This document shows positions 1 to 8,890 of a stretch of 64,000 bases of DNA, in pieces. The stretch lies in NCBI RefSeq assembly GCF_025567465.1, contig NZ_JAOQKI010000003.1, forward strand, positions 1 through 64,000, written 5' to 3'. The stretch is from Roseburia_C amylophila. GTDB lineage: Bacteria; Bacillota; Clostridia; Lachnospirales; Lachnospiraceae. The translations under genes were made by a program, and so were the position numbers. The notes beneath the pieces are model-generated. The model was not told the origin of the DNA. It saw nothing but the letters and a program-made list of their open reading frames with translations, and did not search any database. The first letter of the stretch is position 1; every line of letters begins with the position of its first letter.

Positions 1-137
1 GATGCCGCCTGTACAATACAGGATAGCATCCATGTGTTCAGCCTAGTTCATAAATATGTGTCCAGGATTCTGGGTACATATCATCGCACTTCTCCGGGTT
101 TTTTGCAACTTGCACACAACCAACAGAGGGAGACATT

Positions 138-1334
138 ATGGTTACTTGTAGAGACGTCAATAATTTGGATCTGGATGGAGTAGAACTGCTGACAGGGGAA
201 GTAGGACTGGACAGAGTGGTGTCCTGGACATATTTTGTGCAGACGAAGCCCTATGAAGAGCATATGAATCCTGGCAACTTCGCACTGATTGTAGTGGATT
301 ATCTGCGGTTTGACATCGAGAAGACCTTTGAAACAATGGTAGAACTGAATGCACTGGGAATTTCCGGGCTTGCAATATCGATTGTGGATGACCGGGAGAA
401 GATTCCACAGAAAATGATAGACAAGGCGGTTGAATTGAAATTGCCACTGTTCTATGTCCGCTGGGAAGGCGCAACCTTCGTGGATATTGCACAGAGTATC
501 GGGCAGCTGATACTGGAAACCAATATTACAAATAAGCGTACCGGGGACTATTTATATAATCTACTGTTTGGATATGAAGTAAATGATAAATATATTGAAA
601 AAATATCCAGCCAGTTTGGACTGGCTTTCGACCGGGCATATCGTGTTGGAATCATTGTAATTGACCGGAAATATGGAATTAACCTGGAGCAGGATGAGCA
701 TACTTATCTCTATTATACGGACTGTCTGAACCGGGAAGTAATGCATATGGAAAATCGTCCGATGTATATGCGATTCTTAAATAAATTTGTGCTGCTGTTT
801 GAGGCAACGGAGGATAAGGCGACAGAACGGCAGATTGAACAATTGCTAAAGAAGCTGGACAGCCGCCCACAGTTCGCTGGGCTGATACACAGTACCTGTA
901 TTTTGGGCGCAGCCTATACGGATCCGTCTGAATTTGGCAAGAGCTATCAGGAAGCAAAAAATCTGATTCCAAAGAAAGATTATCTGCCGAATCCTACTAA
1001 TAAAAAAGTGCTTAGTGCCAGTTCCATGGGCATTTATAAATATATGTTTAACAATGGAAATCAGCAGGAGATATTGGACTACTGCAATGACAAATTAAAG
1101 AAGCTTGAGATGTATGACCAGACCAATGGGGCATTTCTGGTGGAGACACTGCTGACATATTATATGAGTGGATTTAATGTGGGAAAGACAGCAGAGGCTT
1201 TGTATATCCATCGGAATTCCCTGCAGTACCGCCTGAAGAAGATAGAAGAAATATTGGAGGTTGACCTGGAAGATTCCATGGAATATCTCGATATTGTAAA
1301 CTGTATTCTGGTAAAAAGATTGATGTTTAATTAA
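138..1334 (+). CDS. PucR-family transcriptional regulator
   Basis: This 398-aa protein has the two-part layout of PucR regulators: an N-terminal PucR ligand-sensing domain (about residues 1-125) and a C-terminal helix-turn-helix of the HTH_30 type (about 335-393) containing the hallmark RNSLQYRLKKIEE stretch. The family typically controls nitrogen compound use (purines, amino acids, glycine betaine). The start is preceded by GAGGGAG eight bases upstream. It sits just upstream of an amino acid ABC importer operon, with a perfect 19-bp dyad (1349-1367) between them, so a local regulatory role is likely by inference. The family is clear; the effector is unknown. Confidence 0.88.
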   Translation: MVTCRDVNNLDLDGVELLTGEVGLDRVVSWTYFVQTKPYEEHMNPGNFALIVVDYLRFDIEKTFETMVELNALGISGLAISIVDDREKIPQKMIDKAVELKLPLFYVRWEGATFVDIAQSIGQLILETNITNKRTGDYLYNLLFGYEVNDKYIEKISSQFGLAFDRAYRVGIIVIDRKYGINLEQDEHTYLYYTDCLNREVMHMENRPMYMRFLNKFVLLFEATEDKATERQIEQLLKKLDSRPQFAGLIHSTCILGAAYTDPSEFGKSYQEAKNLIPKKDYLPNPTNKKVLSASSMGIYKYMFNNGNQQEILDYCNDKLKKLEMYDQTNGAFLVETLLTYYMSGFNVGKTAEALYIHRNSLQYRLKKIEEILEVDLEDSMEYLDIVNCILVKRLMFN

Positions 1335-1348
1335 GATGCTGTGCAAAA

Positions 1349-1367
1349 TGCACAATCAAATTGTGCA
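1349..1367. promoter_or_regulatory. 19-bp perfect dyad, candidate PucR operator
   Basis: TGCACAATCAAATTGTGCA is an 8+3+8 perfect inverted repeat, and the symmetry continues with one mismatch into flanking A/T runs. It lies 15 bp after the pucR stop and about 30-35 bp upstream of TATACT-like hexamers (1398-1408), a position suited to an activator or repressor of the ABC operon. Assignment to PucR is inference from proximity. Confidence 0.5.
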
Positions 1368-1420
1368 ATTTGAAAGTTGAAAAGAAGAAAAAGAAAGTAT
1401 ACTATACTGTCTATCAGCAA

Positions 1421-1458
1421 AGACGCTTTGAGAGAAAGAAATCTCAAGCGTCTTTTTT
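1421..1458 (+). terminator. Hairpin terminator between pucR and ABC operon
   Basis: The arms AGACGCTTTGAGA and TCTCAAGCGTCT pair with one bulge, and a run of T follows. It may end pucR transcription. If the TATACT at 1398 is a real -10, it would instead lie in the leader of the ABC operon and act as an attenuator. Confidence 0.7.
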
Positions 1459-1515
1459 GATACTCTAGAGAAACAAAAAGTCGGCTTCACATTTGCATTT
1501 AAGGAGGAACATATT

Positions 1516-2421
1516 ATGAATAAAAGAAAATTATTAGCATTGGTACTGACAGGAGTTATGGCAATATCTACATTGGCAGGATGTGGTTCATCAGATACAA
1601 AAACATCCGATACAGATGTGAAAGCCTCAGAGACAGCAGAGACATCTGATAAGAATGTATTAAGAGTTGGAATGGAATGTGCATATGCTCCATTTAACTG
1701 GACACAGGACAGTGATACAACACCGGATGGAAGCAAGGCGGTTCCGATTTATGGATCTGACTATTATGCATATGGATATGATGTGGCAGTAGCCCAGAAG
1801 CTTGCTGATGAGATGGGAATGGATTTAGAGGTTCATAAAGTAGAATGGTCTTCCATTGGAATCTCATTAGATGCAGGAGATTATGATGTAATCATCGCAG
1901 GAATGGGAAAAACAGCAGAAAGAGAAGCTTCTTATTCATTTACAGAACCATATTATTACAGAGATAACTGTATCGTAGTAAAAAAGGGAAGTGCTTATGA
2001 AAATGTAAAAGGACTTTCTGATCTGGCAGGAACCGGATGTAAAGTAACAACACAGTTAGGAACCGGCTGGGTACCTCTTTTGGATCAGATTGAAGGTGCA
2101 GAGCAGTCAGGAAATTATGAGACAACATCCGAATGTTTCATGGCAATATCCAATGGTGTTGCAGATGTATGTGTCGTAGATTTGCCAACCGCACAGTCAG
2201 CAGCACTTACCAATGATGACCTTGTGATTATTCAGTTAGATGCAGATGATTCTTTCACCGGTGATGATGAAATGGTAAATGTATGTATCGCTACCAGAAA
2301 AGATGATACCGCATTAAGAGATAAAATCCAGGATGCAATGGATGCCATTGGCTGGAATGATAAAGCCAAAATGGATGAGCTGATGGATACTGTTCTGACA
2401 CAGCAGCCGGCAGCAAACTAG
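1516..2421 (+). CDS. Amino acid ABC transporter substrate-binding lipoprotein
   Basis: A 301-aa SBP_bac_3 (family 3) solute-binding protein for polar amino acids. It has a lipoprotein signal peptide with LAGC lipobox (Cys23), a Thr/Ser/Asp-rich linker to about residue 50, then the periplasmic-binding fold starting at VLRVGMECAYAPF. The region GDYDVIIAGMGKTAERE is typical of the family. AAGGAGG precedes the ATG. It leads an operon with permease (2471) and ATPase (3238), the normal gene order for a HisJ/GlnH-like importer. The exact amino acid cannot be read from sequence. Confidence 0.92.
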   Translation: MNKRKLLALVLTGVMAISTLAGCGSSDTKTSDTDVKASETAETSDKNVLRVGMECAYAPFNWTQDSDTTPDGSKAVPIYGSDYYAYGYDVAVAQKLADEMGMDLEVHKVEWSSIGISLDAGDYDVIIAGMGKTAEREASYSFTEPYYYRDNCIVVKKGSAYENVKGLSDLAGTGCKVTTQLGTGWVPLLDQIEGAEQSGNYETTSECFMAISNGVADVCVVDLPTAQSAALTNDDLVIIQLDADDSFTGDDEMVNVCIATRKDDTALRDKIQDAMDAIGWNDKAKMDELMDTVLTQQPAAN

Positions 2422-2470
2422 AAATATTTCCAGCGTGAGCTGAGTAACAGATAAAGTGAGGTAGAGAAAT

Positions 2471-3226
2471 ATGTTAGTAGAAAATCCGAGTAATTCGTTA
2501 GAGTGGATGATATTTTTAGCCCAGAAATATGCAAGTATGTTTATCAAAGGAACCTGGCTTACGCTGGAAATTGCTGTAATCGGAACGCTGGTTGGTTTTG
2601 TGTTAGGCTATATTGTCGGACTTGTAAATGATGCAAAAATCAGCGAGGGTGATAATGTTTTCAAGAAGCTTCTGATGCGGCTTTTGAAAATCATTTTTAC
2701 CGTATATGTGGAAATCTTCCGTGACACTCCAATGATTGTTCAGGCAATGATTGTATACTATGGAATAAAAATGCTGGGAGTAGAAATGACACCGGTATTT
2801 GCAGGTATTGTGGTAACGGTATTAAATACCGGAGCTTACATGGGTGAGACAGTACGTGCCGGAATCGGCTCCATTGATATGGGCCAGCGTGAAGGCGCAT
2901 GGGCAATGGGAATGTCGCCATTTAAGACAATGTTGTATGTGGTACTGCCACAGGCATTTAAAAATATTATCCCAGAGATGGCAAATACATTCCTGACAAA
3001 CCTGAAGATGACATCCGTATTAAATGTAATTGCAGTACAGGAACTTTTCATGGCTGCAAAAACAGTCGGAGGAAATTATTACAAATACTTCGAGTCATAC
3101 CTGGTAATTGCAGTGATTTACTTTGTATTGTGCTTTGTCTTTGATAAGATTTTCAAATTTATTGAAAAGAAAATGCAGGGCAAGACAGATTACGCACTGG
3201 CAATTGAGTATATGGATAATCAGTAG
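2471..3226 (+). CDS. Amino acid ABC transporter permease
   Basis: A 251-aa inner-membrane permease of the HisM/GlnP type with several hydrophobic segments and the conserved EAA-loop region near residues 130-165 ([30 protein letters not shown]), which docks to the ATPase. It lies between the binding-protein gene and the ATPase gene (11 bp before the latter). Only one permease is present, so it presumably works as a homodimer. Confidence 0.9.
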   Translation: MLVENPSNSLEWMIFLAQKYASMFIKGTWLTLEIAVIGTLVGFVLGYIVGLVNDAKISEGDNVFKKLLMRLLKIIFTVYVEIFRDTPMIVQAMIVYYGIKMLGVEMTPVFAGIVVTVLNTGAYMGETVRAGIGSIDMGQREGAWAMGMSPFKTMLYVVLPQAFKNIIPEMANTFLTNLKMTSVLNVIAVQELFMAAKTVGGNYYKYFESYLVIAVIYFVLCFVFDKIFKFIEKKMQGKTDYALAIEYMDNQ

Positions 3227-3237
3227 GAGGAACGGAT

Positions 3238-3978
3238 ATGGGAGAGACAGTAATTTCAATCAAGGATTTGAGCAAATCATTTGGGAATCATGAGGTTTTA
3301 AGAAAAATAGATATTGATATAGAAGCAGGAGAAATTATCTGTATAGTTGGTTCTTCCGGTTCCGGAAAGTCAACGCTGCTGCGGTGTATCAATAAACTGG
3401 AGCGGCAGACCTCTGGTAAAATCCTTTACCATGATAAGGAAGTCCGGAATGTACAGAAGGACATCAATGAATACCGCTCCAGGGTGGGAATGGTATTTCA
3501 GTCCTTTAACCTATTTAACAATATGACTGTATTGCAGAACTGCATGCTCTGCACCAGAAAGGTGCTTCACATTTCCAAAGAAGAGGCATTTAACCGGGCA
3601 ATCACACATTTAAAGGATGTAGGAATGGCTCCTTATATCAATGCAAAACCATCACAGCTTTCCGGAGGACAGAAACAGAGGGTTGCCATTGCAAGGTCTC
3701 TTTGCATGAATCCGGAAGTACTTCTTTTCGATGAGCCGACTTCTGCACTGGACCCGGAAATGGTAGGAGAAGTATTAAATGTTATGAAAGAGCTTGCTAA
3801 GACGGGACTTACAATGATTATTGTTACTCATGAGATGGCATTTGCAAGGGATGTGTCCACCAGAACCATTTTCATGGATTCCGGCTATGTGGCAGAGGAT
3901 GTAGCTCCATCCGAATTGTTTACCAATCCGAAAAATCCGAGAACACGGGAATTCTTAAGTCGTTATTTAGCAGGTTAA
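3238..3978 (+). CDS. Amino acid ABC transporter ATP-binding protein
   Basis: A 246-aa GlnQ/HisP-type ATPase. Walker A is GSSGSGKST, the signature motif LSGGQKQR, and Walker [14 protein letters not shown], followed by the His switch in VTHEM. It energises uptake by the permease encoded just upstream. AGGAGG is placed before the ATG. The next gene, a cytidylate-kinase-like protein, begins 15 bp downstream and is probably co-transcribed. Confidence 0.93.
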   Translation: MGETVISIKDLSKSFGNHEVLRKIDIDIEAGEIICIVGSSGSGKSTLLRCINKLERQTSGKILYHDKEVRNVQKDINEYRSRVGMVFQSFNLFNNMTVLQNCMLCTRKVLHISKEEAFNRAITHLKDVGMAPYINAKPSQLSGGQKQRVAIARSLCMNPEVLLFDEPTSALDPEMVGEVLNVMKELAKTGLTMIIVTHEMAFARDVSTRTIFMDSGYVAEDVAPSELFTNPKNPRTREFLSRYLAG

Positions 3979-3993
3979 AGGAGGACAGAAAAT

Positions 3994-4659
3994 ATGGAGA
4001 ATTTTGTAATAACCTTTGCAAGAGGATTCGGAACAGGCGGAAAGGCGATTGCTTCCCAGCTGGCAAAGGAGTTAGGTATTCACTGTTATGAAAACCGAAT
4101 CTTAACGCTGGCAAGCCAGCTCAGTGGACTGGATGAGAATATTTTTCAGGAAGTAAATGAAAAAATGAGGGAGACCAGTGGATTTTCCAGCTTTTTAAGA
4201 GGGCTGCCACGGTCAAGACGTTACATTTCCAGAAATGAAAAATTCGTATCGGATGACAAGCTGTTTGAATATCAGAGTGAAATTATCAAGGATCTGGCAG
4301 AAAAAGAGTCCTGCGTCATCGTCGGAAAATGTGCTGATTATGTACTGAAGGGTAAACCAAATGTGGTGAGCATCTATATTGAGGCACCGAGAGCATTCTG
4401 CGTGAACCGTACCATGGAAAATATGGGTGTGACCGAAGAGGTTGCTAATGCAACCATAGAGCGGACGGATAAATTCCGGGCAGATTATTATGAATATTAC
4501 ACCCATGGAAATTACTGGACAAACCCGGTCAATTATGACATGACATTAAACAGTGAGCGGGTCGGCGTGCAGAACTGTGTAAAAACCATTGAGCAGTACC
4601 TGATTATCAAAGAGCTGATTACACCGGATATGATACATCCGGCAGGAGAATTAAAATAA
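3994..4659 (+). CDS. Cytidylate-kinase-like family protein (copy 1)
   Basis: A 221-aa protein of the Cytidylate_kin2 type, with an N-terminal P-loop-like segment ARGFGTGGKAI and the family block ESCVIVGKCADYVL near residues 103-116. Members are widespread in Lachnospiraceae, but their substrate is not established; true CMP kinase activity should not be assumed. It follows the amino acid ABC operon by 15 bp with its own AAAGGAGG site. A paralogue at 10322 is likewise next to an amino acid transporter gene. Confidence 0.78.
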   Translation: MENFVITFARGFGTGGKAIASQLAKELGIHCYENRILTLASQLSGLDENIFQEVNEKMRETSGFSSFLRGLPRSRRYISRNEKFVSDDKLFEYQSEIIKDLAEKESCVIVGKCADYVLKGKPNVVSIYIEAPRAFCVNRTMENMGVTEEVANATIERTDKFRADYYEYYTHGNYWTNPVNYDMTLNSERVGVQNCVKTIEQYLIIKELITPDMIHPAGELK

Positions 4660-4726
4660 GAGTTTGGGATAAGAGTTTGAAGTAAAAAGTTTGAAATAAA
4701 AGTTCAAAATAAAAGTTCAAAGTAGG
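4660..4726 (+). repeat. Short tandem repeat, units of about 14 bp (AAAAGTTTGAAAT-like)
   Basis: Four to five degenerate units built around AAAAGTTTGAA or AAAAGTTCAAA follow the kinase stop codon directly. A very similar array occurs at 13772-13826. No coding content is apparent. Confidence 0.6.
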
Positions 4727-4755
4727 AACAAAGTTGGAAAATTAGAAAAAGACAG

Positions 4756-4800
4756 AAAAAAGCAGGAACACCGAAACTGGAACGGAGCTCCTGCTTTTTT
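4756..4800 (+). terminator. Rho-independent terminator of the ABC/kinase operon
   Basis: AGCAGGA and TCCTGCT form the stem across a 21-nt loop, followed by T6. Confidence 0.75.
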
Positions 4801-4847
4801 GCGGCAATAAGAAAATGCTGGTGGCAGCTTCTATAGGGATTGTTTTA

Positions 4848-4876
4848 TTGCGAACAAACTGGATTTTATATATAAT
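4848..4876 (+). promoter_or_regulatory. Sigma-A-like promoter of the sensor kinase gene
   Basis: TTGCGA (4848-4853), a 17-bp spacer and TATAAT (4871-4876), 28 bp before the ATG. Confidence 0.7.
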
Positions 4877-4904
4877 GAAGTAAAACAACTCGGGAGAAAA
4901 ACTG

Positions 4905-7514
4905 ATGGAAGCAGGTATGATTACAACAGTGCTTTTGGTAGCATGTGCAACTATATGTATTGGCGTTGGTATCTTTTATTTTTTTATTAATAATACGAAA
5001 AACAAGGGGCGGATTTGTATCCTGCTTCTGGGAATAGGAGGAGGAATCTGGGCACTGGGTTCAGCATTGTATGGAAATTGTACGGATGACAGATTGGCAC
5101 AGGATTTCTTTTGCATGACAATTGTGGGCTTTAATTTATATGTCATTGCGATTGTAATTTATGTGGCGTGTCTGACTGGTGTAAAAATAAAGGGATATGG
5201 CCTGATGGTTGGATTAGGAATACTGACATCTCTGGTGGATGGTGTTTCTTTTGGAAGTATGCGGATCCGCCATTTTTACAGGGTCAATGGAAGAACCTGC
5301 TTTACCACAGAATTTCATGGCAGCGTGTTTTATCACTGGATGTATATTATGCTTTGCTTTTTGTGCTGCATCTATATTGTACTATATTGGTCGAAGAAAA
5401 TTATGCGTAAAAGTCAGAGAAAATATGTGGCATATATCATTCTGGGAAATACAATTATGCTTCTTTCGGCAATTCCGGATACGGTGTTGCCATTTTATGG
5501 AATTAAATCTTATCCCAGTTCGGTTTATGGTGTAACAGTTTCATTTTTAATGACTGTATTTTTTAGTATCCGGTATGATACTTTTGGAATATCAAAATTA
5601 ACAGTTTCAGATTATCTGTTTAATCAGATTGACTATGGTGTGATGGTATATGATTATCAGAGAACACATATTTTACATAATACAAATGCAGAAGTGTTGT
5701 TTGGCGCAGATGTGGAACAGCCTTTTGAAGAACTGGTAGCCTGCGGGGGCAAAAAGGAAGAATTTGCAGAACAGCTTTATCAGGGAAAATTAGAGCACTG
5801 CAAGGTGAAATGCCTGCAGGGCAATCAGATTTTATCGGTAACGTCTTCGATGGTCTGCGATGAATATGGCGAGATGCAGAACACTATCGTAACACTGGTG
5901 GATATTACTTACGAAGAAGAACTTTTAGAGCGGCTCCGGGTGTCAGACCGGGCGAAGACCGATTTTCTTACGAATATGTCCCATGAAATCCGTACGCCAA
6001 TCAACGGTATTATGGGAATGAACAGTATCCTGCTCCGGCAGATTGATACGCTGCCAAGGGAGAAGATTGCAGAGTATGCAGGAAATATGCAGCGGGCCAG
6101 CAGAACCCTGCTTGCCATTGTAAATGACATTTTGGACATTTCCAAAATTGAATCCGGAAAGATGGAGCTGCTTTGCGAGGGTTATGAGCTGGCTTCCCTC
6201 ATTAACGACTGCTATACGATAGTTGCCTCTAACTGCAAGAAAAAGAATCTGGATCTGTATATGGAAATTGATGAGAATCTTCCATCCATTTTATATGGAG
6301 ATGATGTCCGCATCCGCCAGGTTGTAAATAATTTCCTGTCCAATGCGGTAAAATATACCAAGCGTGGTCATGTAATTTTAAAAATTTCTTATAGCAGGAT
6401 AGACGAGGAAAATATCAACCTGCGTATCGATGTAAAGGACAGCGGAATTGGAATCCAGAAGAAGGATATGGAGAACCTTTTCCAGAATTTCACAAGATTA
6501 GAAGAGCATAAGAACCGCAATATCGAGGGAACCGGACTGGGACTGAGCCTGACGAAACGTCTGGTAGATATGATGCACGGAGAAGTGCTGGTAGAAAGCC
6601 GGTATGGTGAAGGCTCAACATTTACGGCAATCATACCGCAGAAGGTCATCTGCGAAGATGGCATTGGTGATATGAAGCAGATTTTCGAAAACTATGAGCT
6701 TTCTGTCGGTGCTATGATGCCGGTACCCCAGTTTGCCGGCGTGCATATCCTTGTGGTGGATGATATGGAAATGAACCGCATTGTGGCAAAAGAGATGCTG
6801 CTGCAGACTGGTGCAATCGTGGATGTGGCAGGCAGTGGGGAAGAAGGACTGACTCTGATGAAAGAACAGCACTATGATCTTATTTTCATGGATCAGATGA
6901 TGCCGGATATGGATGGCATTGCCACCTTTGAGGAAATGAAGCGAATGAATCATCAGAATAAAACTACACCGGTAATTGCCATGACAGCCAATGCGGTAAA
7001 AGGAGCAAAGGAAATGTATCTGCAGCATGGATTTGCCTATTATATTTCCAAACCGATTTTTGAAGAGAAGATGTGGAAGATACTGGAACGTTTTCTGGTG
7101 GACAAGCAGACAGAGGCAGTGGAAAAGAAAAATTCTGACGGTGGAGCAGATGAAAATAAGAAATCATTGCAGGAGCGTTTTCCGTATCTTGATACGAAGC
7201 AGGGAATGTCCGTATGCATGGGAGATGAAGCGTTTTATTTTAAGATATTAAAAGTCTATCTGAAAGATGAGATGGTGGATACTCTGCAGCAGGATTATGA
7301 GGCAGGGGACTGGGCGCAGTATCAGATTCATGTGCATGGACTGAAAAATATGTCTGCGAATATCGGAGCCATGGAGTTGTCTGGGCAGTTTAAGGGATTA
7401 GAGTATGCCATCAAGAATCATGACATTCCGGATACGGATTATATCCGAAGTCATCATGATAAAGTAATGGAGGCATACCAGGAGCTCTTATGGCGGCTGG
7501 AGCGGGATATCTGA
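4905..7514 (+). CDS. Hybrid sensor histidine kinase / response regulator with Hpt domain
   Basis: An 869-aa membrane phosphorelay protein. Residues 1-215 carry about seven hydrophobic segments resembling a 7TM sensor. A PAS-like segment follows (about 225-340), then HisKA with phospho-acceptor His360 in SHEIRTP. The HATPase region includes GTGLGLSLTKRLV, and the receiver domain has VDDMEMNR and phospho-acceptor Asp663 (FMDQMMPDMDG). A C-terminal Hpt domain carries His811 in HGLKNMSANIG. It is a complete self-contained relay without an output domain, so a separate regulator should receive the phosphate; none is adjacent. GGGAG lies upstream of the start. The ligand is unknown. Confidence 0.9.
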   Translation: MEAGMITTVLLVACATICIGVGIFYFFINNTKNKGRICILLLGIGGGIWALGSALYGNCTDDRLAQDFFCMTIVGFNLYVIAIVIYVACLTGVKIKGYGLMVGLGILTSLVDGVSFGSMRIRHFYRVNGRTCFTTEFHGSVFYHWMYIMLCFLCCIYIVLYWSKKIMRKSQRKYVAYIILGNTIMLLSAIPDTVLPFYGIKSYPSSVYGVTVSFLMTVFFSIRYDTFGISKLTVSDYLFNQIDYGVMVYDYQRTHILHNTNAEVLFGADVEQPFEELVACGGKKEEFAEQLYQGKLEHCKVKCLQGNQILSVTSSMVCDEYGEMQNTIVTLVDITYEEELLERLRVSDRAKTDFLTNMSHEIRTPINGIMGMNSILLRQIDTLPREKIAEYAGNMQRASRTLLAIVNDILDISKIESGKMELLCEGYELASLINDCYTIVASNCKKKNLDLYMEIDENLPSILYGDDVRIRQVVNNFLSNAVKYTKRGHVILKISYSRIDEENINLRIDVKDSGIGIQKKDMENLFQNFTRLEEHKNRNIEGTGLGLSLTKRLVDMMHGEVLVESRYGEGSTFTAIIPQKVICEDGIGDMKQIFENYELSVGAMMPVPQFAGVHILVVDDMEMNRIVAKEMLLQTGAIVDVAGSGEEGLTLMKEQHYDLIFMDQMMPDMDGIATFEEMKRMNHQNKTTPVIAMTANAVKGAKEMYLQHGFAYYISKPIFEEKMWKILERFLVDKQTEAVEKKNSDGGADENKKSLQERFPYLDTKQGMSVCMGDEAFYFKILKVYLKDEMVDTLQQDYEAGDWAQYQIHVHGLKNMSANIGAMELSGQFKGLEYAIKNHDIPDTDYIRSHHDKVMEAYQELLWRLERDI

Positions 7515-7531
7515 GAAGGAGGAAGACAAAC

Positions 7532-8476
7532 ATGGTAAAAATCGACTTAATTACCGGCTTTTTAGGTTCCGGTAAAACAACATTTATAAGAAAATACGCC
7601 CAGTATCTGATGGAACAGGGCATGAATATTGGAATCTTGGAGAATGACTATGGCGCAGTAAATGTGGACATGATGCTGCTGCAGGATTTGATGGGAGATA
7701 ACTGTGAGCTGGAAATGGTAGCCGGAGGCTGTGATAAGGACTGCCACAGAAGACGTTTTAAGACAAAGCTAATCGCCATGGGCATGTGCGGATATGACAG
7801 GGTGCTGGTGGAGCCATCCGGAATTTTTGATGTGGACGAATTCTTTGATGCATTGCGGGAAGAACCGCTGGATCAGTGGTATGAGATTGGAAATGTAATT
7901 GCAATCGTAGATGCCAAGCTGGAAAAAGAGCTGTCTGATGAGGCAGATTTCATTCTGGCATCAGAGGTGGCAGATGCAGGCTGCATTCTATTAAGCCATG
8001 CTGATGAAGCTACAGCAGAAGAAATGGATGCAACGGTTGCACACATCAACGAAGCCTTGGAGAAGATTCACTGTAAGAGAAGACTGGGAAAAGAGATTCT
8101 GCGTAAGAGTACACCGCAGCTTACTTCGGAAGATTTGCATCGGATTATGAGCAGTGACTATGTGATGGAAAATTATGAGAAAATGGATCTGGAGGAACAC
8201 TCCGGCTTCGAGTCACAGTATTTTATGAATGTACCTATGACGGCAGAAAAATTGCAGAAGGTCGCAAAAGAAATCTTAGAAGACAGTTCCTGCGGAGCAG
8301 TATTTCGGATTAAGGGATTTATAAAAGCAGAAGATAATTCCTGGATACAACTTAATGCTACCCATAACGGAGTGCGGATGGAACCGATTCAGGAAGGCCA
8401 GGAAGTTATTATTGTAATCGGAGAGCATTTACAGCGGGATAGAATCGAAGCTTATATCGGAGCGGAGAGTGTATAA
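7532..8476 (+). CDS. CobW/COG0523-type GTPase, putative metallochaperone
   Basis: A 314-aa G3E-family GTPase with P-loop GFLGSGKTT near its N terminus. The metal-binding CxCC motif normal in COG0523 proteins is here a GGCDKDC variant, and the switch segment LVEPSGIFD follows. The start at 7532 is chosen because GAAGGAGG ends ten bases before it; an upstream GTG-like start would overlap the kinase gene. Family members load metals into target proteins. The target here is not evident. Confidence 0.8.
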   Translation: MVKIDLITGFLGSGKTTFIRKYAQYLMEQGMNIGILENDYGAVNVDMMLLQDLMGDNCELEMVAGGCDKDCHRRRFKTKLIAMGMCGYDRVLVEPSGIFDVDEFFDALREEPLDQWYEIGNVIAIVDAKLEKELSDEADFILASEVADAGCILLSHADEATAEEMDATVAHINEALEKIHCKRRLGKEILRKSTPQLTSEDLHRIMSSDYVMENYEKMDLEEHSGFESQYFMNVPMTAEKLQKVAKEILEDSSCGAVFRIKGFIKAEDNSWIQLNATHNGVRMEPIQEGQEVIIVIGEHLQRDRIEAYIGAESV

Positions 8477-8496
8477 AGTCAAAACGATACTATAGT

Positions 8497-8540
8497 GTAC
8501 GAATGAATAATACAAATGTACAATATAATGTACAAAAACA
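8497..8540. promoter_or_regulatory. Cluster of GTAC-containing half-sites upstream of the aminotransferase promoter
   Basis: GTAC occurs three times within 40 bp, two copies forming the dyad TGTACAATATAATGTACA, about 100 bp upstream of the -35 at 8622. A related GTACGAATTGTAC dyad lies downstream of the HPr-gene promoter (61506-61518). It may be a regulator site; no regulator can be named. Confidence 0.35.
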
Positions 8541-8621
8541 TACAATATATTCTATTAATTCTCATGAACAGACTGAAAAAAGCAGAAAAAACAGGAAAAT
8601 GCAACTTTTTGTAAAAAAATA

Positions 8622-8650
8622 TTGACAGAGCAAAAAAGACGTGATATTGT
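8622..8650 (+). promoter_or_regulatory. Strong sigma-A-type promoter
   Basis: A perfect TTGACA (8622-8627), a 17-bp spacer and TATTGT (8645-8650). Transcription would begin near 8657 and meet a terminator about 30 nt downstream, before the aminotransferase gene. Confidence 0.75.
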
Positions 8651-8684
8651 ATAACTGTTCAAAATAATAGACAAACAAAAGCGA

Positions 8685-8716
8685 AGGCGCTTACCAATCG
8701 GTAAGTGCCTTTTTTT
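8685..8716 (+). terminator. Leader terminator/attenuator upstream of the aminotransferase gene
   Basis: AGGCGCTTACC pairs with GGTAAGTGCCT (one G-T pair) and is followed by T7. It sits only about 30 nt after the predicted start of transcription, so the promoter makes a roughly 60-nt RNA unless readthrough is allowed. Confidence 0.75.
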
Positions 8717-8808
8717 CGCGAGTAGCGAGAAAAATCGCATGCTTGCATGCAGATTTGGCGAGCACCGCGAAAACTCTAGAAACTCGCAAAGTGTGTTTCT
8801 AGAGTTGC
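8717..8808 (+). repeat. Dispersed terminator-associated repeat, copy A
   Basis: It begins CGCGAGTAGCGAG, contains a GCATGC/GCATGC hairpin, then GGCGAGCACCGCG, and ends in a second hairpin around ACTCGCAAAGTGTG. Copies or fragments recur at 37327, 47121, 49187 and 58710, each directly after a terminator. Confidence 0.8.
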
Positions 8809-8890
8809 GAAAGAAAGTCCATTGAACAAAACAAACCGGTTTAAAGAGAAAACAAAAAAGAGTAAAGAATATGTCAAGGAGGATTCAATT

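Noticed and set aside
4660..4726. CRISPR-like array
   Set aside because: Units of about 14 bp are directly abutting with no unique spacers, and no cas genes are present.
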